Assembly (NCBI RefSeq): GCF_021531055.1
Contig: NZ_JADYTL010000007.1
Span: 62,001-126,000 of the forward strand
Direction of reading: 5' to 3'
Origin: Collinsella tanakaei
GTDB lineage: Bacteria > Actinomycetota > Coriobacteriia > Coriobacteriales > Coriobacteriaceae
Length of the DNA stretch: 64,000 nt
This document shows positions 53,001 to 61,162 of the stretch, one piece after another. How positions within the stretch are numbered: position 1 is the first letter of the stretch; the number at the start of each line of letters is the position of its first letter. The notes below the pieces were generated by a model that worked only from the letters and a program-made list of their open reading frames with translations, was not told the DNA's origin and ran no database searches. Both the position numbers and the translations under genes were made by a program.

Positions 53001-53149
53001 TGGTGCATCACGTACGCGTTAGCATCGAGCTCGGGGACCTCCTCGGAGCGGATGAGGTCGAAGCCGTGCAGCCGAGTGCCCGGCGTAAGCTGCGCCGCGG
53101 CGCGATCGCGTGCGGTCTGATCTGTGGAACAACAAGTGGATTCGCCCAT
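50081..53149 (-). CDS. Insulinase family (M16C) metalloprotease
   Basis: 1022-residue presequence-protease-like (PreP/Cym1) peptidase with four M16 domains in one chain. The inverted zinc motif HILEHSVLNGS (HxxEH) is near residue 80, with the distal Glu ligand region DLLNLMDVYMDAVLNP. A low-complexity insertion (DEGGSGADAASTNDASAGDHSAG) of about 35 residues interrupts the first domain. C-terminal signature regions include IRVKGGAYGCGFRA and SFYTYRDP. No signal peptide, so it is probably cytosolic and degrades short peptides. Start ATG 53149 follows GAAAGGACACCC; the longer frame is discarded. Confidence 0.93.
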   Translation of the reverse strand: MGESTCCSTDQTARDRAAAQLTPGTRLHGFDLIRSEEVPELDANAYVMHHGASGARLLYLACEDENKAFAIGFKTPPVDDTGVFHILEHSVLNGSAKFPVKEPFVDLIKTSMQTFLNAMTYPDKTVYPVASTNEQDLLNLMDVYMDAVLNPAIYAKRAIFEQEGWHMELDEGGSGADAASTNDASAGDHSAGDAGSNAHAGSGLRYNGVVFNEMKGALSDPMDVLDNAMGRALFPDTAYACESGGNPRAIPNLTYEQFLDTHARHYNLANSYIVLYGDLNADRVLAFLNDRYLSDAARDAAAAAKREAGTLVENPGAPNPLERQAPVVCEYQRVEMATTPENALVGMAYVLGCALDRKRTIAADILFEALLGSNEAPVKKAILAAGLGGNVVSYTDASCLQPYELIILQNAQPEVAREFRRVIEDECRALVEQGIPRDRLEAVISSNEYDLRQRDYGMADGVAIACDVLSTWLYDDDAATLALKYGPVYAELREELAGSYFEDLLRELVLESEHCALVDLAPREAASDDDPSIVRLPADELPSRDEVAANVATLRTVQETPDTPEAKATLPRLHVSDIGPARPEPALTVDTLTPLPCLKHDIPTHRLAYLMMYFDLTHVSYAELPYVSVLARLMKQLGTSRRSAAELDSYIGSNLGFLAFAPEVMAQPNWKLARPVLTVAAGALSEKIDMLASIPAEVWGETVFDDTDRIRDVLTQMRIGMEQSFLNAGHQAALARSWSYVSPAGVVQEKLGGVDFYRFLRELLEHFDERVDDLRDQLRELQQRIFTSTGTVASFTGSDEDYERFWTVAGTMDLVERTAAAKELYVPVPEPKREAFIIPSDICFVAKAADPRAMGIAMDGTWGVAATVLSYDYLWNEIRVKGGAYGCGFRAIADRQLSFYTYRDPAIDPSIERIAEAGSWLGNFEPDAQDFEGFIVSCVAGHDAPLKPYALTRRQNAEFFTKRPVHWREELRADMLAATPEKLRALGDDISRVAQEAPICVFGGRDVIERSRAGLVPVDLLA

Positions 53150-53488
53150 GGGTGTCCTTTCAAAACGGTGCATCCACAACGTTATACCCCTCCGTGGCGC
53201 GCGCGGGGTTGTCAAGATGCGAGAAAGGGCGGCTTCGTTGCGGGGCGAGGTAGGGTTGCCGGTTGCTGCGTCCCGCCGTTCGCCGTGCCCCGTTGCCGCG
53301 TGCGGGAAGGCCGCGCCTGCCCGCCGTCCATCCACGAATCATCTACAAGAGCGCGCGGGCATCGACGTTTGCCGTGCGGGCGCTCCGGCATGCCGCAGTG
53401 ACTTGGAAAATATGCAAAAACGTGCTGCAACCTGCAAAAAGTATGCGCTATGGTAAACGGCGGACCACATGACGAAGCAGGGGGAAGT

Positions 53489-54472
53489 ATGTCCGAGGAC
53501 ATGGACAGGATCATGCACGAGAACGTCCCGCACGGGGCCGACGCCGCCAGCCGCGCCACGCGCCGTGCCTGGCGCGACCGTCTGAACGTCCGCGCCTCGC
53601 ACAAGATGCTGACCGGTGCGGCGTGCGCGCTGCTCGGCGGCGCCTTCTGGGGCTTTTCGGGCACGGCGGCAAGCGCCCTGTTCGACGTGTACCACGTGGA
53701 TACCATGTGGCTCATGAGCGTGCGCCAGCTGCTGGCCGGCGCGCTGTTCATGATCATCATCCTGCTGTTCGACCGTAAGCGCTTCGTGCAGCTGTGGACC
53801 ACGCGCGAGCACCGTCGCACGCAGCTGATCTTCACGTTCTTCGGCCTGCTCGCCAACCAGTTCTTCTACCTGACCGCGGTGCGGCTCACCAACGCGGGCA
53901 CGGCGACGGTTTTGCAGTGTCTGCAGCTCGTGTTCATCATGGCGTATGCCTGCATCACCGCGCACCGCCGTCCGCGCAAGCGCGAGATCGCGGGCCTGCT
54001 CATGGCTTTTGTCGGCACGGTGCTCATCTCGACCGGTGGCGACCTCACCAAGCTGTCCATCCCGCCGCTGGGTCTGGCCATGGGCCTGCTCACCGCGCTC
54101 GGGGCGGCGCTCATCACCATCCTGCCCGTCAAGATCCTGCCGGTGTACGGCTCCACCATCGTGACTGGCTCGGCGATGTTCCTTTCGGGCATCGTGACCA
54201 CGATCTTCGTGCAGCCGTGGAACAACGCCCCGGCGCTCGACATGGGCGGCATCGAGACGCTCGTCGTGTTTATCCTGCTCGGGTCGTTTTTGGCCTACCT
54301 GCTCTACATGCAGGGCGTCAAGGACATCGGCAGCATGCGCGCCGGACTTATCGGTACGGTCGAGCCGGTATCGGCTACGGTCACGAGCGCGCTCATGCTG
54401 GGCATCGCCTTCGCCCCGACCGACATCATCGGCTTTGTGCTCATCATCGGGATGATGTTCCTGACGGTGTAG
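53489..54472 (+). CDS. EamA/DMT family transporter
   Basis: 327-residue drug/metabolite transporter with ten predicted helices in two EamA repeats (first from MLTGAACALLGGAFWGFSGTAASALF; second from LAMGLLTALGAALITILPVKILPVYG). A charged N-terminus of about 45 residues precedes it. The end of repeat 2 (GSMRAGLIGTVEPVSATVTSALMLGIAF) is characteristic. Substrate unknown. Start ATG 53489 follows CAGGGGGAAG. It is divergent from the M16 protease gene. Confidence 0.9.
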   Translation: MSEDMDRIMHENVPHGADAASRATRRAWRDRLNVRASHKMLTGAACALLGGAFWGFSGTAASALFDVYHVDTMWLMSVRQLLAGALFMIIILLFDRKRFVQLWTTREHRRTQLIFTFFGLLANQFFYLTAVRLTNAGTATVLQCLQLVFIMAYACITAHRRPRKREIAGLLMAFVGTVLISTGGDLTKLSIPPLGLAMGLLTALGAALITILPVKILPVYGSTIVTGSAMFLSGIVTTIFVQPWNNAPALDMGGIETLVVFILLGSFLAYLLYMQGVKDIGSMRAGLIGTVEPVSATVTSALMLGIAFAPTDIIGFVLIIGMMFLTV

Positions 54473-55110
54473 CGGGCTTGGGTGCAAAATCGCCCGACGC
54501 GATTTCACGCTCGGGGCGTCGTTTACGCATCGAATGCAATGCCCGTACATTCTCCTGACAAATTCGTTCTTTTTGTGCTACAGGGTGGGACATCTCCGTT
54601 GATCGTTTTGCAAAATCTGCAATGGTTGCTGCGATGACCTGCGTGACCTGCCCGAATGTTAGACAACGCTGACAAGCTCCCGTGCATTCCCAAAAGAGCA
54701 TGTACGAATCAGGTTACATAAACTGCGAGATGATATAGTGATGGAACGCTTCTGCACGCTGGTTGGGATATGCGTCGGGAGCGTCTTGGCGCCGCGCGGA
54801 CGTGCGGCGGCAGGTGGCATATCCGAACGGATGGGCAATCGTCGCTGAGCGCGCGTTGGCTGTGCCTTCGGAGGTTGAATAGCCGGTCGGTTGGTCCCTC
54901 AGGTCGGGTCCACGGAAAACGGTATCGTGTACGCGCGTGGACGCAGGGCGTCCATATGGCTTGTCGTGCGTAAAAACCGTGCTCCGCCATGGGTCGTGGG
55001 ACACGCTGCCGCCTGCGTTCGATCTTCGTCGGTATACGTCAACATCGTCGCCAAAGCGGGCGAGCAGCCGATCCACCGCATGCATATCGAAGGCCGGGTC
55101 GTACGTGGAC
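54473..55110 (+). promoter_or_regulatory. Leader region of the polysaccharide locus
   Basis: 638-bp gap with no convincing gene. A TATAGT box at 54734-54739 follows an AT-rich patch (GGTTACATAAACTGCGAG), giving a possible promoter and a long transcribed leader. Long leaders are expected for LoaP- or RfaH-type antitermination, which acts on nascent RNA or DNA elements upstream. I see no JUMPstart/ops GGCGGTAG. Open frames on both strands here look like GC-driven artefacts. Confidence 0.4.
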
Positions 55111-55617
55111 ATGTACGTGCTGCAGGTCCCCGGCGGACGCGAGCGCGCTGCGGTGGAACTGCTGCAAAAGCTGATGGGTGACGCAGTGGGCGAGTGCTTC
55201 GTCCCGCTGTGCGAGGTCATGCGCCGCAAGCATGGCGAGTGGCATCGCGAGGAGCTCAGGCTGTTCCCGGGATATGTCTTTTTGACCACATCGGATGTCG
55301 AGGGCATCGCGCAGCGTCTGCATGAGATGCCCTTTTTCGTCCGTATCGTCGGCGGGCACGACGAACGATACGTGCCGCTCTCGCATGACGAGGTGGCGTG
55401 GTTGCAAGCGCTCACCAACGTGGAGACCCACACCGTGGAGTTCTCCGAGGGTGTCATCGAGGGCGACGAGGTCAAGGTATGGAAGGGTCCGCTCAAGGGC
55501 CAGGAGGCCAAGATCGTCAAGATCGACCGTCACAAGCGGTTGGCCTGGATAGAGATAAAGATGTTCGGCCGCACCAAGGTGGTCAAGGTGGGGCTGGAGA
55601 TCGTGAGCAAGTCGTAG
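55111..55617 (+). CDS. NusG-like antitermination factor (LoaP/UpxY type)
   Basis: 168 residues. The NGN domain is at the start (MYVLQVPGGRERAAVELLQKL, RRKHGEWHREELRLFPGYVFL) and the KOW domain at the end (EGVIEGDEVKVWKGPLKGQEAKIVKIDRHKRLAWIEIKMFGRT). As the first gene of a polysaccharide cluster it fits specialised NusG paralogues such as LoaP that allow RNA polymerase through long operons. ATG 55111 is preferred; GTG 55105 is possible (GAAGGCCGGG upstream). Codons upstream do not resemble the family. Confidence 0.85.
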   Translation: MYVLQVPGGRERAAVELLQKLMGDAVGECFVPLCEVMRRKHGEWHREELRLFPGYVFLTTSDVEGIAQRLHEMPFFVRIVGGHDERYVPLSHDEVAWLQALTNVETHTVEFSEGVIEGDEVKVWKGPLKGQEAKIVKIDRHKRLAWIEIKMFGRTKVVKVGLEIVSKS

Positions 55618-55657
55618 AGCTTGTTGGTCGGGGGATTGGCATCGAAGGATGCAGCAT

Positions 55658-56521
55658 ATGAATGACACATGTGCCGGCGCCGTGGCGGAGGCTGAGTTGG
55701 CCGACGGCACAGTTGCCGAGGTTGTAGTTGAAAGAGGTCGCTCCGGGTCGCATCCGGTTATGGAGCAGCTCGCGGAGGCGGCGGCAGCAGCGGAGACCAA
55801 GCGGGAGGCAGCCGCGGTACTTACTGCGGTCAACCATACGCCCGGACTTACCGAGAGCGGCATCGCCGCGGATGTTCTGGCCGAGCTTTTGCCCGATGAG
55901 GGCGTGGTGGAACTGCCGCGGCTTTCGCATATTTCGGGCAGCTTGGGCTATCGGTTTGTAAAACGCGCGTTCGATGTCTGCTCGTGCGGCGTGGCGCTGG
56001 TGCTCTTGGCGATTCCCATGGCGGTGATCGCTCTCAAGATTAAGCAGGAGTCACCCGGTCCTGTAATCTACGCGCAGCGCCGCGTCGGCCTGAACGGTAA
56101 GGTGTTCAACCTCTACAAGTTCCGTTCGATGTATCAGGATGCCGAGGTCGCCGGTGCTCGCTGGGCGCAAGATGGCGATCCGCGCGTGACGCCGTTCGGC
56201 AAGTTCCTGCGCAATAAGCGCTTGGACGAGATTCCTCAGTTTTGGAATGTGGTCAAAGGCGACATGTCGCTCATTGGCCCGCGTCCCGAGCGTCCAGCGT
56301 TTCACGAGGTATTCTGCGAGCGCATTCGCGGCTGGGAGCAGCGCGTTGTGGTAAAGCCGGGTATCACCGGTTTGGCCCAGGTTGAGGGCGGCTACGACTT
56401 GCTTCCGAAAGAGAAGGCGAAGATCGACATCCTGTACATCGAGCACCGGAATGCCCATATGGATTGGGGGATCATCTGGCGCACGATCCGCACCATGATC
56501 AGCGGGGAGGGTGCACGGTGA
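55658..56521 (+). CDS. Undecaprenyl-phosphate sugar phosphotransferase
   Basis: 287-residue initiating sugar transferase (bacterial sugar transferase domain, WbaP/WcaJ C-terminal type), which loads the first sugar phosphate on undecaprenyl phosphate at the membrane. An N-terminal acidic extension of about 105 residues precedes the membrane-embedded start YRFVKRAFDVCSCGVALVLLAIPM. Then come SPGPVIYAQRRVGLNGKVFNLYKFRSM, GKFLRNKRLDEIPQFWNVVKGDMSLIGPRPE and RVVVKPGITGLAQVEG. Start ATG 55658 follows GAAGGA. The stop overlaps the next gene. Confidence 0.92.
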   Translation: MNDTCAGAVAEAELADGTVAEVVVERGRSGSHPVMEQLAEAAAAAETKREAAAVLTAVNHTPGLTESGIAADVLAELLPDEGVVELPRLSHISGSLGYRFVKRAFDVCSCGVALVLLAIPMAVIALKIKQESPGPVIYAQRRVGLNGKVFNLYKFRSMYQDAEVAGARWAQDGDPRVTPFGKFLRNKRLDEIPQFWNVVKGDMSLIGPRPERPAFHEVFCERIRGWEQRVVVKPGITGLAQVEGGYDLLPKEKAKIDILYIEHRNAHMDWGIIWRTIRTMISGEGAR

Positions 56522-57744
56522 GGATCCTCGTTGTCTGCCAACACTATTGGCCTGAGCCCTTCAATACAGCAGATGTCTGTGAGGAGCTTGCTCGACGTGG
56601 CCACGAGGTTGAGGTTCTTACCGGATTGCCAAATACCGGCATGGAGGGTGGCGATATTCCGGAGGAATATCGCCATGGCAGCAATCGTGTGCAGCATCGA
56701 AATGGCGTAACGATTCATCGTTCATGGCTTTGGCCGAGAAAGTCTGGGGCGAAGAATCGTGTCCTGAATTATATGAGCTTCTGGGCAAGCGCCAATCGTC
56801 TTGCTAAAAAGCTCGATCGTCATTTTAATGTTGTAATTGGCTATCAGTTCTCGCCCGTAATGCAAGTTGATCCGGGAATTACCTATGCCAAGATGACCGG
56901 GGCGCCTTTCTTGCTTTACAGCTTTGATTTATGGCCTGAAAGTTTGAAGGCGGGAGGGTTTTCTGAATCGTCCCTACCGTTTAAATGGATAAAGAGCGTT
57001 TCTCGAAGAATCTATTCAGAGGCTGACGTCCTTGCAGTTACTTCTCAAGGCTTTTTTGAATACTTTACGAAAGAGTTGGGGATTGAGCCAAAACGAGCTC
57101 TATATCTTCCCCAATATGCTGAAGATATTTTTACTGATGCCAAGAGTGGCCATGATCGTATCGACGGCTTTGACCCGAACAAGATCAATTTGGTTTTCGC
57201 GGGCAACATCGGTGCTGCGCAGTCGGTGGAGACCATCATCGAGGCGGCGGGGTTGCTCCGTGATCGCAGCAATTTCATTTTCCATATAGTGGGTTCGGGC
57301 TCATCCCTGGAAAAATGCCAGCACTTGGCAGATCGGCTCAAGCTGACAAACGTTGTTTTCCATGGTCGTCGGCCTCTCAATGAGATGCCCGCGTTTTATG
57401 CCAATGCGGATGCCATGCTTGCAACGTTTGCCGATGACTCCATCCTTGCTTTCACGCTTCCGCGAAAAGTAACAACGTATCTTGCTGCGGGGAAGCCGGT
57501 TCTGGGGACGCTTGCGGGCGAGGCGCGACGTGTGATAGAGGATGCGGGCTGCGGGTATTGCTGCAATCCCGAAGATGCGGATGGCTTGGCGGAAATATGC
57601 CTTAAATTCGAAGCCAATGAGAACCGAGATGAACTGGGAGTGAGGGCGAGGTCTTACTTCGACTCCCATTACGCGAAAGAGCTTTTCTTTGACACGCTGG
57701 AACAGACTCTGGAAGATTTGAAGGGAACAAAACATGGCGCATAG
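56518..57744 (+). CDS. Glycosyltransferase family 4 (WbuB-like)
   Basis: 408-residue GT-B enzyme. N-domain RILVVCQHYWPEPFNTADVCEELARRGHEVEVLTGLPN; linker region DLWPESLKAGGF; C-domain LVFAGNIGAAQSVETIIEAAGLL, HIVGSGSSLEKC, VVFHGRRPLNEMPAFYANADAMLATF and nucleotide-sugar Glu region RKVTTYLAAGKPVLGTLAGEAR. It resembles WbuB, a FucNAc-type transferase that often sits beside fnlAB. GTG 56518 overlaps the preceding stop, and GGGGAGGG lies upstream. Base composition is visibly AT-richer than upstream genes. Confidence 0.88.
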   Translation: MRILVVCQHYWPEPFNTADVCEELARRGHEVEVLTGLPNTGMEGGDIPEEYRHGSNRVQHRNGVTIHRSWLWPRKSGAKNRVLNYMSFWASANRLAKKLDRHFNVVIGYQFSPVMQVDPGITYAKMTGAPFLLYSFDLWPESLKAGGFSESSLPFKWIKSVSRRIYSEADVLAVTSQGFFEYFTKELGIEPKRALYLPQYAEDIFTDAKSGHDRIDGFDPNKINLVFAGNIGAAQSVETIIEAAGLLRDRSNFIFHIVGSGSSLEKCQHLADRLKLTNVVFHGRRPLNEMPAFYANADAMLATFADDSILAFTLPRKVTTYLAAGKPVLGTLAGEARRVIEDAGCGYCCNPEDADGLAEICLKFEANENRDELGVRARSYFDSHYAKELFFDTLEQTLEDLKGTKHGA

Positions 57745-58789
57745 CAGCTTTGCCGGCAAGACGCTGATGATCACCGGCGGAACCGGATCGTTTGGAAATA
57801 CCGTGCTCAAGCATTTCCTGGAGAGCGAGGTCGGCGAGATCCGCATCTTCTCGCGCGACGAGAAGAAGCAGGACGATATGCGTCACATGTTGCAGGCACG
57901 CCATCCGGAATATGCGAGCAAGGTGCGCTTCTTTATCGGTGACGTGCGTAATGCCCAAAGTGTGCGCGACGCCATGCGTGGCGTGGATTATATCTTCCAT
58001 GCTGCTGCGCTCAAGCAGGTTCCTTCATGCGAGTTTTTCCCGATGGAAGCCGTGCGTACGAATGTCATCGGTACCGATAACGTGCTGCACGCTGCCATTG
58101 ACGAGGGTGTCGAGCGCGTTGTGTGCCTCTCTACCGATAAGGCGGCCTATCCCATCAACGCCATGGGCAAGTCCAAGGCCATGATGGAATCCATCATCTA
58201 CGCCAACGCGCGCAATGGTGCCGGTCGCACTACCATTTGCTGCACGCGTTACGGCAACGTGATGTGCTCTCGTGGCAGCGTTATCCCGCTGTTCATCGAT
58301 CAGATTCGCGCCGGTCGCCCTGTGACGATCACCGATCCATCCATGACGCGCTTCCTCATGAACCTCGATGAGGCGGTCGATCTGGTGGAGTTCGCGTTCC
58401 TGCACGCGAACCCGGGCGATCTGTTCATTCAGAAGGCGCCGGCATCCACGATTGGCGACCTTGCGGAGGCGGTTCAGGAGCTCTTCGGCAAGACGGGCAC
58501 CAAGGTGATTGGTACGCGTCATGGCGAGAAACTCTACGAGACCCTCATGACGCGAGAGGAGCGCCTGCGCGCCGAGGACATGGGCGAATACTTCCGCGTT
58601 CACTCCGATTCTCGCGACCTCAACTACGACGACTTCGTTGTCGACGGCGAGGTTAAGACGCAAGCAGATGAGCCCTATACCTCCCACAACACGCGTCGTC
58701 TTAACGTTGCCGAAACGGTCGAGAAGATCAAGACGGCGGAGTACGTCCGGCTCGCCCTCGAGGGCCGCGAGCACGAGGCGGTGCAGTGA
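57734..58789 (+). CDS. UDP-GlcNAc 4,6-dehydratase/5-epimerase (FnlA/CapE)
   Basis: 351-residue extended SDR that starts UDP-L-FucNAc synthesis by dehydrating and C5-epimerising UDP-GlcNAc. NAD loop MITGGTGSFGNTVL; FIGDVRNAQSV; AAALKQVPSCEFFPMEAVRTNVIGTDNVLHAA; and the family active site LSTDKAAYPINAMGKSKAMME, with Met replacing Tyr in YxxxK as is usual for CapE. CTRYGNVMCSRGSVIPLF follows. It overlaps both neighbours by a few bases. FnlB follows, but FnlC (the 2-epimerase) is not in the window. Confidence 0.92.
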   Translation: MAHSSFAGKTLMITGGTGSFGNTVLKHFLESEVGEIRIFSRDEKKQDDMRHMLQARHPEYASKVRFFIGDVRNAQSVRDAMRGVDYIFHAAALKQVPSCEFFPMEAVRTNVIGTDNVLHAAIDEGVERVVCLSTDKAAYPINAMGKSKAMMESIIYANARNGAGRTTICCTRYGNVMCSRGSVIPLFIDQIRAGRPVTITDPSMTRFLMNLDEAVDLVEFAFLHANPGDLFIQKAPASTIGDLAEAVQELFGKTGTKVIGTRHGEKLYETLMTREERLRAEDMGEYFRVHSDSRDLNYDDFVVDGEVKTQADEPYTSHNTRRLNVAETVEKIKTAEYVRLALEGREHEAVQ

Positions 58790-60012
58790 TGAGGGTCCTC
58801 GTCACCGGCGCCAGGGGGTTCGTGGGACGGAACCTCTGTGAGTCCCTCAAGGCGATACGCGACGGCAAGGATCGCAGGGAGCGCTATCAGGGCCTCCTGC
58901 CCCTGACCGTCTGGGAGTGCGACGTCGACACCCCGCGTGGGGATCTCGAGCGCTGGTGCGCGGGGGCCGACTTCGTCTTCAACCTCGCCGGGGTGAACCG
59001 CCCCGAGGACCCCGCCGACTTCATGGCCGGCAACTTCGGGTTCGCCTCGGAGCTGCTGGGCATGCTCGAGCGCGGCGGCAACCGCTGCTCCGTCATGCTC
59101 GCGAGCTCGGCGCAGGCCTCGCTCGAGGGCCGCTACGCGGGCTCCGCCTACGGCGAGTCCAAGCTGGCGGGGGAGGGGCTCTTCTTCGAGTACTCCGAGC
59201 GCACCGGCGCCCCCGTGCTCGTCTACCGGTTCCCAAACCTCTACGGCAAGTGGTGCCGACCGAGGTACAACTCCGCCGTCGCCACGTTCTGCGACGCGAT
59301 AGCCAACGGCCGCCCCTACACCGTCAGCGACCCCTCCGTCGAGCTGGAGCTGCTCCACATCGACGATTTGGTCGAGGAGATGCTCTCCGCCCTGCTGGGC
59401 GAGGAGCACCGCTGCGGCTACGACGGGCTGGAGCCCGTGCCAGATCCTGCAGGGCGCTACTGCTACTGCCCCGTGACCGACCGCGCGACCCTCGGCGAGA
59501 TCGTCTCCCTGCTCGAATCCTTCAAGATGAGCCGCGACGACCTGTCCGTGCCTGACCTGACGGAGGGGTCGCTCTCCAAGAAGCTCTGGTCCACCTTCGA
59601 GAGCTACTACGGCGCGGGGTCGCTCGCGTACCCGCTGCGCGCGAACCGCGACGAGCGCGGGTCGTTCACGGAGTTCCTGCGCACGCCCGAGCGGGGGCAG
59701 GTGTCCGTGAACGTCTCCAAGCCCGGCGTGACCAAGGGCAACCACTGGCACCACACGAAGTGGGAGCGCTTTCTGGTGGTCTCCGGCGAGGCCCTCGTCC
59801 GCCTGCGCCGCGTCGGGCTCGACGAGAGCGGCGAGCCGTACCCCGTGGACGAGTACCGCGTGAGCGGAGATAACCCGATCGTGGTCGAGATGGCGCCCGG
59901 CATGACGCACAGCATCACCAACCTGTCCGCGACCGACGACCTCGTGACCGTCATGTGGGCCAACGAGCCCTTCGACCCCGAGGACCCCGACACCTTCCAC
60001 GAGGAGGTATAG
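58789..60012 (+). CDS. UDP-2-acetamido-2,6-dideoxyhexulose reductase (FnlB/CapF)
   Basis: 407-residue bifunctional CapF-type enzyme. The N-terminal SDR domain (VLVTGARGFVGRNL; FNLAGVNRP; ASSAQASLEGRYAGSAYGESKLAGE with YxxxK) reduces the 4-keto intermediate. The C-terminal cupin domain (GVTKGNHWHHTKWERFLVVSGEALVRL, zinc His residues; MAPGMTHSITNL) acts at C3. The gene is strikingly GC-rich while both flanking genes are AT-richer, so it may have a different origin or have been replaced. TGATG overlap with the preceding stop; GTG 58786 is an alternative. Confidence 0.9.
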   Translation: MRVLVTGARGFVGRNLCESLKAIRDGKDRRERYQGLLPLTVWECDVDTPRGDLERWCAGADFVFNLAGVNRPEDPADFMAGNFGFASELLGMLERGGNRCSVMLASSAQASLEGRYAGSAYGESKLAGEGLFFEYSERTGAPVLVYRFPNLYGKWCRPRYNSAVATFCDAIANGRPYTVSDPSVELELLHIDDLVEEMLSALLGEEHRCGYDGLEPVPDPAGRYCYCPVTDRATLGEIVSLLESFKMSRDDLSVPDLTEGSLSKKLWSTFESYYGAGSLAYPLRANRDERGSFTEFLRTPERGQVSVNVSKPGVTKGNHWHHTKWERFLVVSGEALVRLRRVGLDESGEPYPVDEYRVSGDNPIVVEMAPGMTHSITNLSATDDLVTVMWANEPFDPEDPDTFHEEV

Positions 60013-61095
60013 GTGACCAAAAAAATCAAAGTTGCACTTATTGGTCCAGTTCCTCCTCCTGCTGGCGGGATTGCATCTTGGACTCTACGTATGCTCAGTT
60101 CGGATATTGCAGCTAAAGATATAGATTTCATTCACATTGATGAGAGTGTTTCAGCGGGAAGAGAGATTTTTGGTTTAGAAGCAAAGAGAAGCCTTCCTAA
60201 AGAGCTCGCAAGATGCCGACGTATATGGAATGACCTAGAAAATGCGATTATTAATGAGTCGGCAGAGTTAGTTCATGCCAATATTCCGGCAGCTCCCTTA
60301 AGCATGCTGCGTGAGTTGATATGTGCGATGATTGCGAACAGGCATAATATACCGTTTGTGATACACTTTAGATGCACTGTACCGGTCTACGCCTCGAATC
60401 CGATTGCTCTATTTTTGCTTAAGAGCTTGTTGGTTCGGTCAAGTGCAGTAGTGGTGTTGAACGAAGCATCCAAAGTATTTGTTGAAAAAATGACCGATAC
60501 TCCTGTATATTTGATTCCGAACTTCATTTCTTCCGAAGAACTTGCCTTAGCTGTTAAGAGCGCTCATTCATATAATGGATCGCTCAGTAAGGTTCTGTAT
60601 ACAGGTGGAATTATAGAATCAAAAGGTGCATATGATATTCTAGAAATTGCTAAGGCTATGCCGGAAATCGAATTTCGGCTAGCCGGGAAAGGTGGGTTCC
60701 CAGTTGATGCCGTCATCCCTAAAAACATTAGAATTCTTGGCCAATTAAGCAGAGAGTCAATATGCGCAGAATACAAAGAGGCCGATGCATTCATTTTTCT
60801 ATCTCGATTTAGGGGAGAGGGATTTTCTAATTCACTGGCTGAGGCGATGGCCTTCGCCCTCCCTTGCATAGTATCTGATTGGGCTGCAAATGCTGATATG
60901 ATCAACCCAAATGGAGGTATTGTGGTTGATTATCGCAATATTAACAGTGTTGTCCAGTCACTTAAGTATCTCAACAGCCCGAATCATAGACGTGAAATGG
61001 GCAGAGCAAACCAGAAAAAAGTCATGGAACTATATTCCGAAGATGTGGTGATGTATCAGTATCTTAAGTTATATCGGTTGTTATCAGGGAAATAA
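60013..61095 (+). CDS. Glycosyltransferase family 4
   Basis: 360-residue GT-B fold protein. N-domain start KVALIGPVPPPAGGIASWTLRML; ELVHANIPAAPLSMLREL; C-domain KVLYTGGIIESKGAYDILEIAKAMPEIEFRLAGKG, NIRILGQLSRESICAEYKEADAFIFLSRFRGEGFSNSLAEAMAFALPCIVSDWAANADM (catalytic EGFSNSLAEAMA region). It starts at GTG 60013 directly after GAGGAGGTATAG. Markedly AT-rich with codon use unlike the rest of the window, indicating recent acquisition. Confidence 0.85.
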   Translation: MTKKIKVALIGPVPPPAGGIASWTLRMLSSDIAAKDIDFIHIDESVSAGREIFGLEAKRSLPKELARCRRIWNDLENAIINESAELVHANIPAAPLSMLRELICAMIANRHNIPFVIHFRCTVPVYASNPIALFLLKSLLVRSSAVVVLNEASKVFVEKMTDTPVYLIPNFISSEELALAVKSAHSYNGSLSKVLYTGGIIESKGAYDILEIAKAMPEIEFRLAGKGGFPVDAVIPKNIRILGQLSRESICAEYKEADAFIFLSRFRGEGFSNSLAEAMAFALPCIVSDWAANADMINPNGGIVVDYRNINSVVQSLKYLNSPNHRREMGRANQKKVMELYSEDVVMYQYLKLYRLLSGK

Positions 61096-61162
61096 TGACC
61101 AACCTTGTAACCAGGGTTTATTAAGTCGCTATATTCCGCTGGTGAGGGGATTTGATTCTAAT

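Noticed and set aside
54714-55520. 268-codon minus-strand frame over the leader and the antiterminator gene
   Set aside because: It is antisense to a clear NGN/KOW protein, has no ribosome-binding site and shows no domain.
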